A stretch of 28,333 bases of DNA from Oscillospiraceae bacterium. Lineage in GTDB: Bacteria; Bacillota_A; Clostridia; Oscillospirales; Ruminococcaceae. How positions within the stretch are numbered: position 1 is the first letter of the stretch; each line of letters starts with the position of its first letter. Position numbers and translations under genes: made by a program. Shown piece after piece: positions 12,818 through 22,100 of this stretch. The notes below the pieces were generated by a model. The model did no database searches and had not been told where the DNA came from. It saw only the letters and a program-made list of their open reading frames with translations. The stretch spans positions 1 through 28,333 of the forward strand of contig CAAFWX010000347.1 of the NCBI GenBank assembly GCA_900766795.1, read 5' to 3'.

Positions 12818-13203
12818 TGACGAGCGAACTGCTGAAAAATCTCGGAAAGGTTGAAGCTGACAATCTCGTTGTCGGGACAGACCCTGCGTTAAGAGTTGGT
12901 AGCGGAAAACTTCGCAAAAACTCCGGAGACCTTAAGCGCGGCACCGTACTGGCAAAATCCTCGAAGGACGGAACTCTTGTAGTTCTCGGCACAGCAGCAG
13001 AGGACGGAGAAACGCTTGAGGCTTATGGCATTCTTACGGACGACATTTCCGTGCCCGCAGACGAAGATGTCAACATGACAATCTATTTCGGCGGCAAATT
13101 CAACACCAACAAGATCATTTTGGCGCAAGACTACACAATGTCAGAAGCAGACAAGGACGTGCTGCGCAAATACGGCATTGAATTCGCTGCTGCTGATGAC
13201 TAA
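12817..13203 (+). CDS. Head decoration protein, lambda gpD-like
   Basis: A 128-residue, beta-rich protein with the typical gpD-like features: an N-terminal segment, then GSGKLRKNSGDLKRGTVLAK, GTLVVLGTAAEDGE and the phrase ILTDDISVPADEDV (a de novo beta-tulip-like decoration fold). It should trimerise on the expanded capsid and stabilise it against internal DNA pressure. Its start codon overlaps the protease/scaffold stop by one base (TAATG). It lies between scaffold and major capsid, the same order as in lambda (C-Nu3-D-E). Confidence 0.88.
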   Translation: MTSELLKNLGKVEADNLVVGTDPALRVGSGKLRKNSGDLKRGTVLAKSSKDGTLVVLGTAAEDGETLEAYGILTDDISVPADEDVNMTIYFGGKFNTNKIILAQDYTMSEADKDVLRKYGIEFAAADD

Positions 13204-13217
13204 TCAAGGAGGACAAA

Positions 13218-14297
13218 ATGGCACTTAATATTGATATCACACAAAGCTATGTGCTTCAGGCTATCACCGAGCAAATCAAGCCTGAATCAATGTTTTTCAG
13301 CGAGCGCTATTTCACCACAGGACGTGAGGATCTTTTCCCCAAGGATAAGGTGCTTGTAGAGTATAAGCGCGCGGGAAAGCGTAAGCTGGCGCGCTTTACA
13401 GCCCTTCGCGGCGGCGCAATCCCTGTTGGACGCGACGGATATGAGATGGCTGAATTCAGCCCTGCGTACATAGCGGAGTCGCGCGCGCTGACTGTTGACG
13501 ACCTCGCGATGCGCGGGTTCGGTGAGCCGCTTATCGCAGGCTCTACGCCTGCGCAGCGTGCAATCAAGCTTCTCGCGGAGGATATTGCGGAGCTTGACAT
13601 TCGCACTCGCCGCAGAATCGAATGGATGTGCGCGGAGGTAATGATGAACAATGCTATTACCATGCAGGAATACATTGACATCAACACGCCCGGCGAGGTA
13701 AAGCACATTCAATTCTACGATGGCTCTGTTTCTGAGCACACCTACACTCCCCAGAATAAGTGGAATTCGGCAGACGCGAATATTATCGGAGATGTATATG
13801 CAATGTGCGAAATGCTCACCGACCGCGGCATGATGCCGACCGACCTTCTGATTGGCTCGGATGTTGCGGACGTTTTCTACAAAAACGAGGAGCTTCGCAC
13901 AATGCTCGACACCACGCTTGCAATCAACTTCGGCGCTGTGAATGAGAAAATCACAACACCCGGAGTAAGCGAGCTCGGAACATTCAACTTCAGAGGTCAT
14001 GTGCTCAAGGTTATCGTTGTCGGAAACAAGTACGAGGACGAGAATGGAAAGACAAAGAGCTACTTCCCCAAGGACGCTGCTATGGTTACTTTCCCGAACT
14101 GCGGCCGCGTAGCTTACGGCGCGGTAACGCTCATGCCCTACGGAAAGGACAACTTTGAGACTATCGCAAAGCAGAGAGTTTCAAAACTCTTTGTGGACAA
14201 TCAGCACAACACAAGACAGATTGAGCTGTACTCACGTCCCATCGCAATGCCCAAAACCTACACCCCCTATATCTTCGCAAGCAAGGTTGTAGGCTGA
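13218..14297 (+). CDS. Major capsid protein, lambda gpE family
   Basis: A 359-residue HK97-fold capsid protein of the gpE family. Visible marks are the N-terminal MFFSERYFTTGREDLFPKDK, the RGGAIPVGRDGYE loop, DIRTRRRIEWMCAEVM in the spine helix, DLLIGSDVADVF and a C-terminal segment ending PYIFASKVVG. Hundreds of copies build the shell. A strong AAGGAGG ribosome site lies about 6 nt before the ATG, fitting the need for high expression. The length agrees with gpE (341 residues). Confidence 0.95.
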   Translation: MALNIDITQSYVLQAITEQIKPESMFFSERYFTTGREDLFPKDKVLVEYKRAGKRKLARFTALRGGAIPVGRDGYEMAEFSPAYIAESRALTVDDLAMRGFGEPLIAGSTPAQRAIKLLAEDIAELDIRTRRRIEWMCAEVMMNNAITMQEYIDINTPGEVKHIQFYDGSVSEHTYTPQNKWNSADANIIGDVYAMCEMLTDRGMMPTDLLIGSDVADVFYKNEELRTMLDTTLAINFGAVNEKITTPGVSELGTFNFRGHVLKVIVVGNKYEDENGKTKSYFPKDAAMVTFPNCGRVAYGAVTLMPYGKDNFETIAKQRVSKLFVDNQHNTRQIELYSRPIAMPKTYTPYIFASKVVG

Positions 14298-14315
14298 TAA
14301 GGGGAGGTGGGACAA

Positions 14316-14708
14316 GTGTTAATTCGTATCAGAAACACCACGTTCGGGCTGGTTGTCAATGGTATAGTTAAGCCAAAGACTCCTGCTGACCCGCCTTTTG
14401 AAGTGGACGAGGAACTCGGAATAAGACTTGTTCGTGAAGGTGTTGCCGAGGCAATCGGCAGCACCGTTTTCTCCGATGTTGAAAACAATGGGGAAAGCGT
14501 TGACAACAATACCGATTCTGACGATTCAGAAGAAATCGGGAATTTTGATATACCCGAATACGGTGAGGAAACTTCAAAAGCTGATTTGCAATCAATTGCA
14601 AAGGAATACGGCGTTGTCGTGGCTTCAAACGCGACAAAGGCAGATATCATCAAGGCACTTGACGACTTCTTTGCTGACGCGCTGCCCGATGGCTCGGAGG
14701 ATGAATAA
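14316..14708 (+). CDS. Head protein with acidic linker and C-terminal HeH/SAP-like motif
   Basis: A 130-residue protein in three parts: a short beta-rich start (RIRNTTFGLVVNGIVKPKTP), an acidic linker (~55-85, Asp/Glu/Asn-rich), and a helix-extended-helix segment (SKADLQSIAKEYGV followed by ATKADIIKALDDFF). The last part matches the HeH/LEM or Rho-N-like motif often found in the small gene after gpE in related phages. It may bind DNA at the portal or aid head completion; the role is not established. I chose GTG 14316 because GGGGAGG (14301-14307) is 8 nt upstream; an in-frame GTG at 14307 overlaps that site. Confidence 0.75.
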   Translation: MLIRIRNTTFGLVVNGIVKPKTPADPPFEVDEELGIRLVREGVAEAIGSTVFSDVENNGESVDNNTDSDDSEEIGNFDIPEYGEETSKADLQSIAKEYGVVVASNATKADIIKALDDFFADALPDGSEDE

Positions 14709-15077
14709 ATGGGCTTTAGGGACATGGTGAAGTCCGACATCACAAATGTGCTGATGAATACCAATGAATTTGCGGAAAAACACACGGTTCGGTATGACGG
14801 TGAAGTTTTTGAGGATATCCCGATTGTTCTTCAAAAAGTAAAGCAGTCTGACCGAGTGGTCGCTTCCGGCGACAATATGGAGGGCGTTTTCCTCGTTTCT
14901 GCCATTTGTTACATTGATGAAAAGAACCTAGGAGGGGTCGTTCCCGAAAAGGGACAAAGCATTGAGATTGACGACGGCGAGGCGCTCGGAGAGCCGTTTT
15001 TCCGCAGATTTACGGTAGTCACTTCAAAATGTGAGATGGGTCTTGTAACGCTTGAATTGAGGTATTTCGATGAGTGA
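14709..15077 (+). CDS. Head-tail connector, probable stopper (gpFII-like)
   Basis: A 122-residue, mainly beta protein. Its text (VRYDGEVFEDIPIVLQKV, then EGVFLVSAICYIDEK, then GQSIEIDDGEALGEPFFRRF and a C-terminal strand VTLELRYFDE) fits small head-tail joining proteins of the gpFII type, which cap the portal and form the docking site for the tail. The family call rests on length, fold-like pattern and position between the HeH protein and gpZ-like gene. It starts immediately after the upstream stop (TAAATG) with GGAGG 8 nt before, and overlaps the next gene by 8 bp. Confidence 0.65.
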   Translation: MGFRDMVKSDITNVLMNTNEFAEKHTVRYDGEVFEDIPIVLQKVKQSDRVVASGDNMEGVFLVSAICYIDEKNLGGVVPEKGQSIEIDDGEALGEPFFRRFTVVTSKCEMGLVTLELRYFDE

Positions 15078-15702
15078 TGTATACAGCATGACGCGAACCC
15101 AGAACCGCGCGGGAATAACCACGTTCATTACGGACGACGTTGGAGGAAGTTCTGGAAGCATAAAGCGTGCCGAGCTTCTGCTTAAAGATATTCCGCACGG
15201 CGCTGAAAAGGCGATTGGTTCTGCAATTAAACGCGCGGCAACGAGCGGCGAGGCAATGGCGGCACGTAAGGTGCGCGATTTCTACTACATCAAGGCAAGC
15301 GATTTCAAGAAATACACCAAATCCAAGCGACACATCTATTCGGACAGCAACGGAACAGAGGTTGATATTCTTTTTCAAGGCTATCACATTCCGCTGATTA
15401 GGTTTAATACGTCCTTCAGCGCTGACGGCAGAGTGAAAGCAGTTGTAAAAAAATCATCAACGGCACAAGTGCTTTCCCATGTTTTCCGGCAGGAAGTCGG
15501 AAAGCATGGGCATATCGGTTTGTTTGAGCGCGTATCGGCGGCGAGATATCCGATTGAAGAAAAACTGGGTCCTTCAACGCCCCAAATGATGGAGTCAAAC
15601 GACGATATCGCGGAGGCTGTTGGCGAAAAGGTGCGCGCTACGTTCGACCAACGTATTGAGCATGAAATCTTGGCTGTATTAAATGGTTGGAGGCAAGGAT
15701 GA
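15070..15702 (+). CDS. Minor tail protein, gpZ-like (tail completion)
   Basis: A 210-residue protein matching the prophage minor tail protein Z pattern: an early basic helix (IPHGAEKAIGSAIKRAATSG), ARKVRDFYYIKASDF, a central beta segment with HIPLIRFN, and a C-terminal helix ending EILAVLNGWRQG. In lambda gpZ completes the tail end that joins the head. In contractile phages the homologue is a neck or tail-completion protein. The start overlaps the stopper gene by 8 bp, and its stop overlaps the next gene by ATGA, showing tight coupling. Confidence 0.82.
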   Translation: MSDVYSMTRTQNRAGITTFITDDVGGSSGSIKRAELLLKDIPHGAEKAIGSAIKRAATSGEAMAARKVRDFYYIKASDFKKYTKSKRHIYSDSNGTEVDILFQGYHIPLIRFNTSFSADGRVKAVVKKSSTAQVLSHVFRQEVGKHGHIGLFERVSAARYPIEEKLGPSTPQMMESNDDIAEAVGEKVRATFDQRIEHEILAVLNGWRQG

Positions 15703-16226
15703 CAAGAGTTAAGCTAATTCATGAGTTGAAGATTTTCTGCGAGGACGCGATTAAGGGAATGGAGTTTACCTTAGGAGTGCAAAAGGGCGATACGGAGATT
15801 AAAAACCGTGTTCCTAATGTATATCTTATGCGACTTCCGGACAGCAAAGCGGCGCAAAAACTTGTGCCTTACATCATTGTTCAGCTCGTAGACAGCAAGC
15901 ACCGCCGCAGCGATAACAGCCTGCCAAATCCCGAATACACGGCTACTGTTCGATTCATATTCTGCGTTTACTCGAAGGACGAACAGGAAGGTGCAATAAT
16001 GCTCCTGAATATGATGGACAGAGTGCAGGAAAGACTTCTTGAAAAAATCCAAATCGGGGATAATTTCGTGCTTGATGAGCATGATGGCGTTGAGTCGGTA
16101 GTCTATCCCGATGATACCGCGCCGTATTTCGCAGGAGAAATGATAGGCACATTTCACATAAAACCAATTCGGAGGGAGGTTGATTTCTTTGGCAAAGAAA
16201 ACAGACAATTCGGCAGCGGTTCTTGA
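15699..16226 (+). CDS. Probable tail terminator protein
   Basis: A 175-residue protein with an alpha/beta pattern (helix IHELKIFCEDAIKGME, strand YIIVQLVDSKHRR, long strand ATVRFIFCVYSKDEQEG, helix MLLNMMDRVQERL, then GTFHIKPI). This pattern and the place between gpZ and the sheath match tail terminators, which form the ring capping the tail tube. I see no motif that proves it. The start is ATG 15699: GGAGG (15689-15693) is 5 nt upstream and the ATGA overlap is typical here. An in-frame TTG at 15687 lies within or before that ribosome site. Confidence 0.6.
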   Translation: MTRVKLIHELKIFCEDAIKGMEFTLGVQKGDTEIKNRVPNVYLMRLPDSKAAQKLVPYIIVQLVDSKHRRSDNSLPNPEYTATVRFIFCVYSKDEQEGAIMLLNMMDRVQERLLEKIQIGDNFVLDEHDGVESVVYPDDTAPYFAGEMIGTFHIKPIRREVDFFGKENRQFGSGS

Positions 16227-16551
16227 AGCGGCGGCGGACGTTGCAGAAGCGCCGATTTCGGCGGCTGATACAGAACAGATTGCTGAAAAGCCTTTGGCAA
16301 ATGAGCCGCAAATATTCGTTTATCTCGGTCCGTCAATTCGCGGAGTAGTGACGAACGGAAGAATCTTAAGTGGCTCGCGAGCGGAGGTAATAAAGTCGCT
16401 CGAAAATGCAATCAAGGAATATCCGCAGATTGAGCGGCTTATCGTAGCTGACCGCGAGGTCGCAAAGGCAAAAGACGACATGAAGCACAAGCGCGGCATT
16501 ACAATTGCGTATGAAGCGCTTGCCAAGAAATTATCAGGCAAGGAGGATTAA
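16189..16551 (+). CDS. Small conserved protein before the sheath gene
   Basis: A 120-residue protein. The first ~40 residues are Ala/Glu-rich and probably flexible. The rest has a beta start (IFVYLGPSIRGVVTNGRIL), a helix with SRAEVIKSLENAIKEYP, and a helical end. Similar small proteins precede sheath genes in other clostridial contractile phages, but I cannot name a function. I chose TTG 16189 (MAKKTDNS) because GGAGGGAGG ends 9 nt before it; in-frame TTG 16180 abuts that site. It overlaps the upstream gene by 38 nt in another frame, a long overlap for this operon. Confidence 0.68.
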   Translation: MAKKTDNSAAVLEAAADVAEAPISAADTEQIAEKPLANEPQIFVYLGPSIRGVVTNGRILSGSRAEVIKSLENAIKEYPQIERLIVADREVAKAKDDMKHKRGITIAYEALAKKLSGKED

Positions 16552-16556
16552 CAACA

Positions 16557-17987
16557 ATGGCGTTAAGACATGGCATTAACACCTATAAGGACGATACGGG
16601 CGTGGTTTCGGTTCAGACGGCGGCGGTTGGAATCCCGTATTTCATCGGCGCATGGCCCTGCCACAAGGGGAAGGGATTTACAGGCAAGCCCCAGCTCGCC
16701 ACTGACTTCGCGCAGGCGGAGGAACTCGGAGGATTCAGCAGAGATTGGAGAAACTCGGACGGCAGCCCTAAGTGGAATCTTTGTCAGGCAATGTACGCAT
16801 ACCACTCCATGATGGGTATGTCGCCTGCAATTTTCTACAACGTTTATGATCCTGCAAAACACAAGAAGGCGGTTACGGCGACATCGTTCACCGTTTCGGA
16901 GCATATCGCGGCGCTTCCCGCGGACGCTATCATCAATGACAACCTTTCGGTTACTCCCGTGGGTTCGACGCCTGCGCTTGTTAGGGGCACGGATTTTGAA
17001 GCGTACTACGCAGAGGACGCGCTTTTCATTGAGCTGCTTTCCACATCGACCTACTACAGCGCCGATACTCTCAAAATCGGCTATGATATTGCCGACCTTT
17101 CTTCCATCAAGGCGGCAGACATCGAGGAGGCGGTTGAATCAATCGAGCTTTGCCGCAGCGTTGTCGGGAAAGTTCCCGACCTTATCTGCGCCCCCGGTTG
17201 GTCTTCAAATCCCACTGTAGCGGCTGTTATGGCGGCGAAAGCGCCCAGTATTAACGGTCTGTTCAGAGCTAAGGCGGTTGTTGACCTTGATTCCAAGGCG
17301 GCAAACGACTATTCAAAGGTTCTTAAGCAAAAGAACGATAACGGATACAACTCCGAGGATATGATTGTGTGCTGGCCGATGGTAAAGAACGGCGATTACC
17401 TTTTCGACCTCTCGGTTATCGTTTGCGCGCTTATCGCAAAGGTTGACAGTGACAACGGCGATTGTCCATATGAATCGCCCTCGAACAAGTCAATTTCCAT
17501 TACAGGCGCTGTGTGCGCCGAAGGCACAGAGATTACGCTTTCGCTTCCGCAGGCGGACACAGTAAGCGTTGCGGACGGCGTCGTAACCGTTTTGAACAAC
17601 GGAAGCTGGACACTCTGGGGCAATTATCTCGGCTGCTATCCCACAGAAAGCGACATTGCGAAAACCTTTATTTGCACCAACAGAGTGCAGGATTGGCTTT
17701 GCAACACGTTCATCAACACGTTCTGGCAGTATATCGACAAGCCGCTTACTCCTGCGCTGCGCGACGCCATCATAAATGCGTATAATGCTTGGCTGAATGG
17801 GCTTTGCGCCGAGGGGAAGCTTTACGGCGGCGAAATCAGATATTCCGACGAGCTGAACCCTGTCACAAACCTCATGAATGGTATGTTTCGGCTTGACTGT
17901 CAGGCGGCTTCGCCTGTTCCCGCGCAGCAGATTGATATGCACGTGATTTACAGCGTGGATATGCTTGAAGATGCGCTTGGTTCGTAA
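16557..17987 (+). CDS. Tail sheath protein
   Basis: A 476-residue sheath subunit. Typical marks are the N-terminal GVVSVQTAAVGIPYFIGAWP segment, an inserted variable domain (~95-180), a DLICAPGWSSNP stretch, and the C-terminal conserved region (QDWLCNTFINTFWQYIDKPLTP, a helix, and RYSDELNPVTNLMNG). These C-terminal strands interlock neighbours in all contractile sheaths. The sheath surrounds the tube and contracts to drive it through the cell envelope. The ribosome site AAGGAGG precedes the ATG, and the stop is followed by the tube gene after 21 nt. Confidence 0.93.
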   Translation: MALRHGINTYKDDTGVVSVQTAAVGIPYFIGAWPCHKGKGFTGKPQLATDFAQAEELGGFSRDWRNSDGSPKWNLCQAMYAYHSMMGMSPAIFYNVYDPAKHKKAVTATSFTVSEHIAALPADAIINDNLSVTPVGSTPALVRGTDFEAYYAEDALFIELLSTSTYYSADTLKIGYDIADLSSIKAADIEEAVESIELCRSVVGKVPDLICAPGWSSNPTVAAVMAAKAPSINGLFRAKAVVDLDSKAANDYSKVLKQKNDNGYNSEDMIVCWPMVKNGDYLFDLSVIVCALIAKVDSDNGDCPYESPSNKSISITGAVCAEGTEITLSLPQADTVSVADGVVTVLNNGSWTLWGNYLGCYPTESDIAKTFICTNRVQDWLCNTFINTFWQYIDKPLTPALRDAIINAYNAWLNGLCAEGKLYGGEIRYSDELNPVTNLMNGMFRLDCQAASPVPAQQIDMHVIYSVDMLEDALGS

Positions 17988-18008
17988 GAGAAAAGGAGGT
18001 AATTTTTC

Positions 18009-18539
18009 ATGCCTAACGGAGTAGACGAGGGCGTAACCAGTTTTGCGATTTACGAAGACGAGAAGATGTTTTATGGAGTTGCAGATGTTGGTCTGCCCGA
18101 TTTTGAAAACACAGTGTTCAACGTAACCGGCGCGGGAGTGCTCGGTGAAATTGAGGTCCCTGTTGCGGGAAACCTTAAGCCAATGACGGTGACAATTAAT
18201 TTCAACCACACGAACGAAGCTGCGCGCGCTTTGGCTGAGGAACGTGTGCACACGCTTTCGCTGTGGCGTGCTGATCAGCATTACAATTACAGCGAAGGAA
18301 TTCTTGAGCAGAAGCAAAAGAAAATCATCATGCGCGTTGTCCCCAAGAAGCTTTCGGGCGGCACGATGAAGCCCGCTTCTCCCATCAACGTATCTGGCGA
18401 ATACGCAGTTCATTACTATTCGGAAATCGACGAAAACGGGAAAAAGCTTTGCGAGTATGACCCGCTGAACTTCCGCTACATCGACCACACCGGCACGGAC
18501 AGAGCGGCCAAAATCCGCAAGTGTCTCGGAATGTCCTAA
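18009..18539 (+). CDS. Major tail tube protein
   Basis: A 176-residue tube subunit of the P2 FII type. Key text includes DEKMFYGVADVGLPDFENTV, GVLGEIEVPVAGNLKPMTVT, FNHTNEAARALAEERVHTL and the late beta strands (KKIIMRVVPKKLSGGTMKP, then YAVHYYSEIDENGKKL). Hexamer rings stack to form the DNA channel inside the sheath. It has a very strong ribosome site (AAAAGGAGGT). A terminator-like hairpin follows 14 nt after its stop codon, which would favour high tube output relative to the chaperone and tape measure downstream. Confidence 0.92.
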   Translation: MPNGVDEGVTSFAIYEDEKMFYGVADVGLPDFENTVFNVTGAGVLGEIEVPVAGNLKPMTVTINFNHTNEAARALAEERVHTLSLWRADQHYNYSEGILEQKQKKIIMRVVPKKLSGGTMKPASPINVSGEYAVHYYSEIDENGKKLCEYDPLNFRYIDHTGTDRAAKIRKCLGMS

Positions 18540-18552
18540 AATCACACTGTTT

Positions 18553-18592
18553 GCTGTTCCCTGCTGAAAAATGCGGGGAGCAGCTATTTTTT
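18553..18592 (+). terminator. Intrinsic terminator/attenuator after the tail tube gene
   Basis: GCTGTTCCC (18553-18561) pairs with GGGAGCAGC (18576-18584) in a 9-bp stem with one wobble, followed by TATTTTTT (18585-18592). It separates the abundant sheath and tube genes from the low-abundance chaperone and tape-measure genes. Partial termination is inferred. Confidence 0.65.
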
Positions 18593-18609
18593 ATATGGAG
18601 GAATTTGAA

Positions 18610-19005
18610 ATGGCAAAAGAAACAAAGGCAAACGCAGAAGCAATTCAGGAAGAGAATGATGATGTTATCGTTGAAAGCGCACTCAACGATATGACGGATA
18701 CAAGCACGGAAAATGTGCTGCACCTGAAAAAGCCCATTTTGTACAACGGCGAGGAAATTTCGGAGCTTTCATTTGACTTCGACAAGCTGACCGGCGCCGA
18801 CGCGCTCAACATTGAGGAGCAGCTTATTGCCCGCGGAAAAACAATGTACTACGGAGCGCTCAATGATGCGAACTACTTAATCCTGATGGCTGCAAAGGCT
18901 TGCACAAAGCCTGTCGGCGCGGATTTTTTTAATAGAATTTCTATTGTTGACTTCGAGAGAATCAAGAACCGCGCGCGTTTTTTCTTGGCAGGGTATGCTC
19001 GCTAA
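18610..19005 (+). CDS. Tail assembly chaperone, short form (TAC; P2 E/lambda G-like)
   Basis: A 131-residue protein with the core pattern of phage tail-assembly chaperones: LHLKKPILYNGEEISELSFD, then KLTGADALNIEEQL, a middle helix, and FNRISIVDFERIKNRARFF near the end. It should coat the tape-measure protein before tube assembly. I chose ATG 18610 because GGAGG (18597-18601) is 8 nt upstream; an in-frame ATG at 18571 lies inside the terminator hairpin. A slippery heptamer near the 3' end allows a -1 frameshift into a longer form (separate entry), as known for lambda G-GT and P2 E-E'. Confidence 0.85.
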   Translation: MAKETKANAEAIQEENDDVIVESALNDMTDTSTENVLHLKKPILYNGEEISELSFDFDKLTGADALNIEEQLIARGKTMYYGALNDANYLILMAAKACTKPVGADFFNRISIVDFERIKNRARFFLAGYAR

Positions 19006-19142
19006 AGTCGCTGCGGCGTAACATACTTGTCCTAGCGCGGAATGGATATGCGCCTGTATACTTCTGGCTTGCACTTCCTCTTGGTGAAATACAAAGATGG
19101 ATAGAAGAGCACAACAAACTCTTGAAAGAGTCCGATAAATAG
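18978..19142 (+). other. Programmed -1 frameshift site and chaperone extension (E'/T-like)
   Basis: T-TTT-TTC at 18978-18984 is in the correct phase of the chaperone frame (T|TTT|TTC) and is a classical X-XXY-YYZ slippery site. After a -1 slip the frame stays open to TAG at 19140-19142, adding 52 residues and giving a 177-residue fusion. The added part ends with a phrase typical of E'-type extensions (YFWLALPLGEIQRWIEEHNK). A weak stem GTATG (18993-18997)/CATAC (19022-19026) could stimulate slipping. Without the shift the stop is at 19003-19005. Confidence 0.8.
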
Positions 19143-19162
19143 AAAAGAAAGGGTGGGGTTTA

Positions 19163-22100
19163 ATGGCAAACAAACAGTGTGAAATGTTGTTCAAACTCGG
19201 CGCGAAACTGGGGGAGAACTTCAAGGGTACGTTCAGCTCCGCCCAGAAAGTTCTTACAGCAACGCAAAAGGAGATTCAGAATCTCAACAAGCAGCAGAGC
19301 GACATCAGCGCTTATCAAAAGCAGCAGGCGGCAATTGACAAGAACAACAAGCAGCTTGAAATGTATAAAAAGCAGCTTGAAGTGACTCAAAGCGGATTGG
19401 CGAAGCTTAAGCAATCTACGGAGGACACGACCGTTCAGGAAGCGGAGCTTTCCGCACGCGAGCTTGAACTGAAAAACCGAATCGCAAATACAGAACTTGC
19501 TATTGCCGACAAGACACAGCGGCTTCAGCAGATGGGACAAAAGCTTTCGGAAGTCGGTATTGACACGACACAGCTTGCAAGCGAAAGCACACGTCTGAAA
19601 AATCAGCTTGCGGAGCTGACGAAGCAGGAAGAAGAGGCGGCAGACGAAGCAAAGCGCTTCGGAAACAGCGGCGAATCTGCGTTTGAAGCAGTCGGTTCGG
19701 CGCTCGTTTCAGCTGGTGTGGCAACCGCGCTGAAAGAGATAGCAGACGCTTACAAGCAATGCGTAGATGTTTCGATGGAATTTGGTTACACTATGAGCAC
19801 CGTAGAAGCGCTTTCCGGGGCGACTGCTCAACAAATGCAGGAGCTGAGCGACAAGGCTAAGGAGCTTGGTGCGGAAACCTCATTCACAGCAAACCAATCC
19901 GCGCAGGCAATGACATACATGGGAATGGCAGGCTGGGACGCTGAAGAAATGCTTTCGGGCATGAATGGCATGATTAATCTTGCCGCTGCGTCTGGCGAGG
20001 ATTTGGCGCTTGTTTCCGATATCGTCACCGATAACCTAACGGCATTCGGGCTAAAAGCAAAGGATACCGCGCATTTTGCTGACGTTCTTGCGGCGGCTGC
20101 CTCAAACTCCAACACAAGCGTAGCTATTATGGGCGAAACCTTCTCCGGTTCGGCGGCGATTGCGGGCGCTCTCGGATACAGTATTGAGGATATGGCCGTT
20201 GCGGTTGGTTTGATGGCGAATGCAGGCGTAAAGGGCTCGGTTGCGTCAACCGCGCTGAAAAATACGTTCAATGGCTTGCTAAATGGTGCAACGCTTTCGG
20301 CTGAGGCAATCGGCGAAGTTGAATTTTCTGCTGTAAACGCAGACGGCACGATAAATGAATTCTCCGATTCACTTGTCGAATTGCGCGGGTATTTTGAGCA
20401 AATGACCGAAGCTGAACGCGTGCAGAACGCTATGGCAATTTCCGGTCAGCGCGGTTACAACGGCTTGCTCGCCATGATAAATTCAACAGAGGAAGATTAT
20501 CAATCGCTAACCGATGAAATTAACAACTGCACAGGCGCGGCGCAGAAGATGGCGGATATCAAGCTGGACAACCTGCAGGGCGATGTTACGCTTCTTGAGT
20601 CAGCGACAGATGGGTTGAAGATGACGGTTGGAAGCTTGTACGATGACGAGCTTCGCAGGCTGACACAGGCGGGAACGCAGATAATGACCTCTATGAATGA
20701 GTTTTGTGAAGCGAATCCTGCTGTAGTCAAGGCTGTAATGGCGGTTGCGGCTGAAATCGGAATTCTTGTTGCCGGCTACACAGCTTATGTAGCAGTTCAA
20801 AAAGTGGCAAACACGCTAGCCGCCGCCGGAATCGGAATCAAGGCAAGCGAAAACGGACTGCTCATGCTTCTTAACATCAATCTTTCCAAGAACGTCACAG
20901 CGCAGCTTGCAGCCGCTGCGGCGCAATTGAAGCTTAATGCGGCAATGCTTTTAAATCCCGCGGGAATTCTTGCGTTTTCGGTGATAGCGCTAACGGCGGG
21001 GCTTATCGGCTACTCGGAGGCTACAAAGGCGGCGCGGCTTGAAACCCTTACACTTTCCACGGCGACAAAGGATCAGCAAGACAAGATTGAGCAGCTTAAC
21101 AGCGACTACGAGGAAGCATGTGCGAAGTACGGCGAAACCTCCGAACAGGCACGCGCTCTCAAATACGACCTTGACGAAGCAAACGCTGCTTTTGAGCAGC
21201 AGTCTTTTTCCGTTTCGGAACTTTACGCGGAAATTGATTCTCTTCACAACTCCACGACCGACCTGCTTACTGCCTACAACGACAGCACAGGCGGTATTGC
21301 GGAGCAGCAGGAGCAGGCGCAGATTTTAGCGGCAAAGCTGAATGAGATTGCCGAATCCTCGGAAACAGCGGCGCACAAGGAACAGCTTATGGCACCTATC
21401 ATTGAGCGACTGAACGAGCTTTATCCGTCCCTTGGGCTTACTGTTGACAACGTCACTACAAAGCTTGACGGGCTTTCAGGCGCTATTGACCGAGCCGCAG
21501 GAGCGGATAGCATTCAGGCAAAGTACAAGGCAGCACAGGATAATATCGCGGAACTAACGATAAAAGAAGCGGAGCTTGAAGAACAGGCGAAGAAAGCGCA
21601 AGTCGCGTTTGAATATGCAAACGGCAGAAACAAGAGTTTTGTCGAGAACATACTTGATTACTCTTTCATTGGTAATATTTTCGGAAAGAGCGATTATACA
21701 GAGGACGTGAATAAAGCCCTTGAAGAACGTAACAAGGTTCTGTCTGACTTAGCAGAAATCAGAGAAGCAATTGCAGAATGCGAAAGCGTTGGCGTGGAAT
21801 ATGGCGATATCATTTCGGGTACATCTGAAGAAATGGTTTCGGCGTATGACGCCGTTTCTATTGCGGTCGAAAGCGTGTCTGAAGAAACAGCAGCGCTTGT
21901 GCAAGCGTATAACGACGCTTATCAGGCGGCATATGACAGTGTAAGCGGTCAATACAATATCTGGACAGAGGCAGAAGAAACGCTTCCTACAAGCATTGAA
22001 ACTATCAACAACGCGCTTTCCTCGCAAATCGAGTACTGGGATAATTACAATTACAACCTGGAAAATCTATCTGCGAGAACGGGCGACATTGAGGGTTTGT

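Noticed and set aside
13287..14000. 237-codon minus-strand ORF
   Set aside because: Antisense to the well-supported capsid gene; composition reflects the codon use of that gene.
17490..18545. 351-codon minus-strand ORF
   Set aside because: It lies wholly opposite the sheath and tube genes, has no recognisable protein pattern and is a frame shadow.
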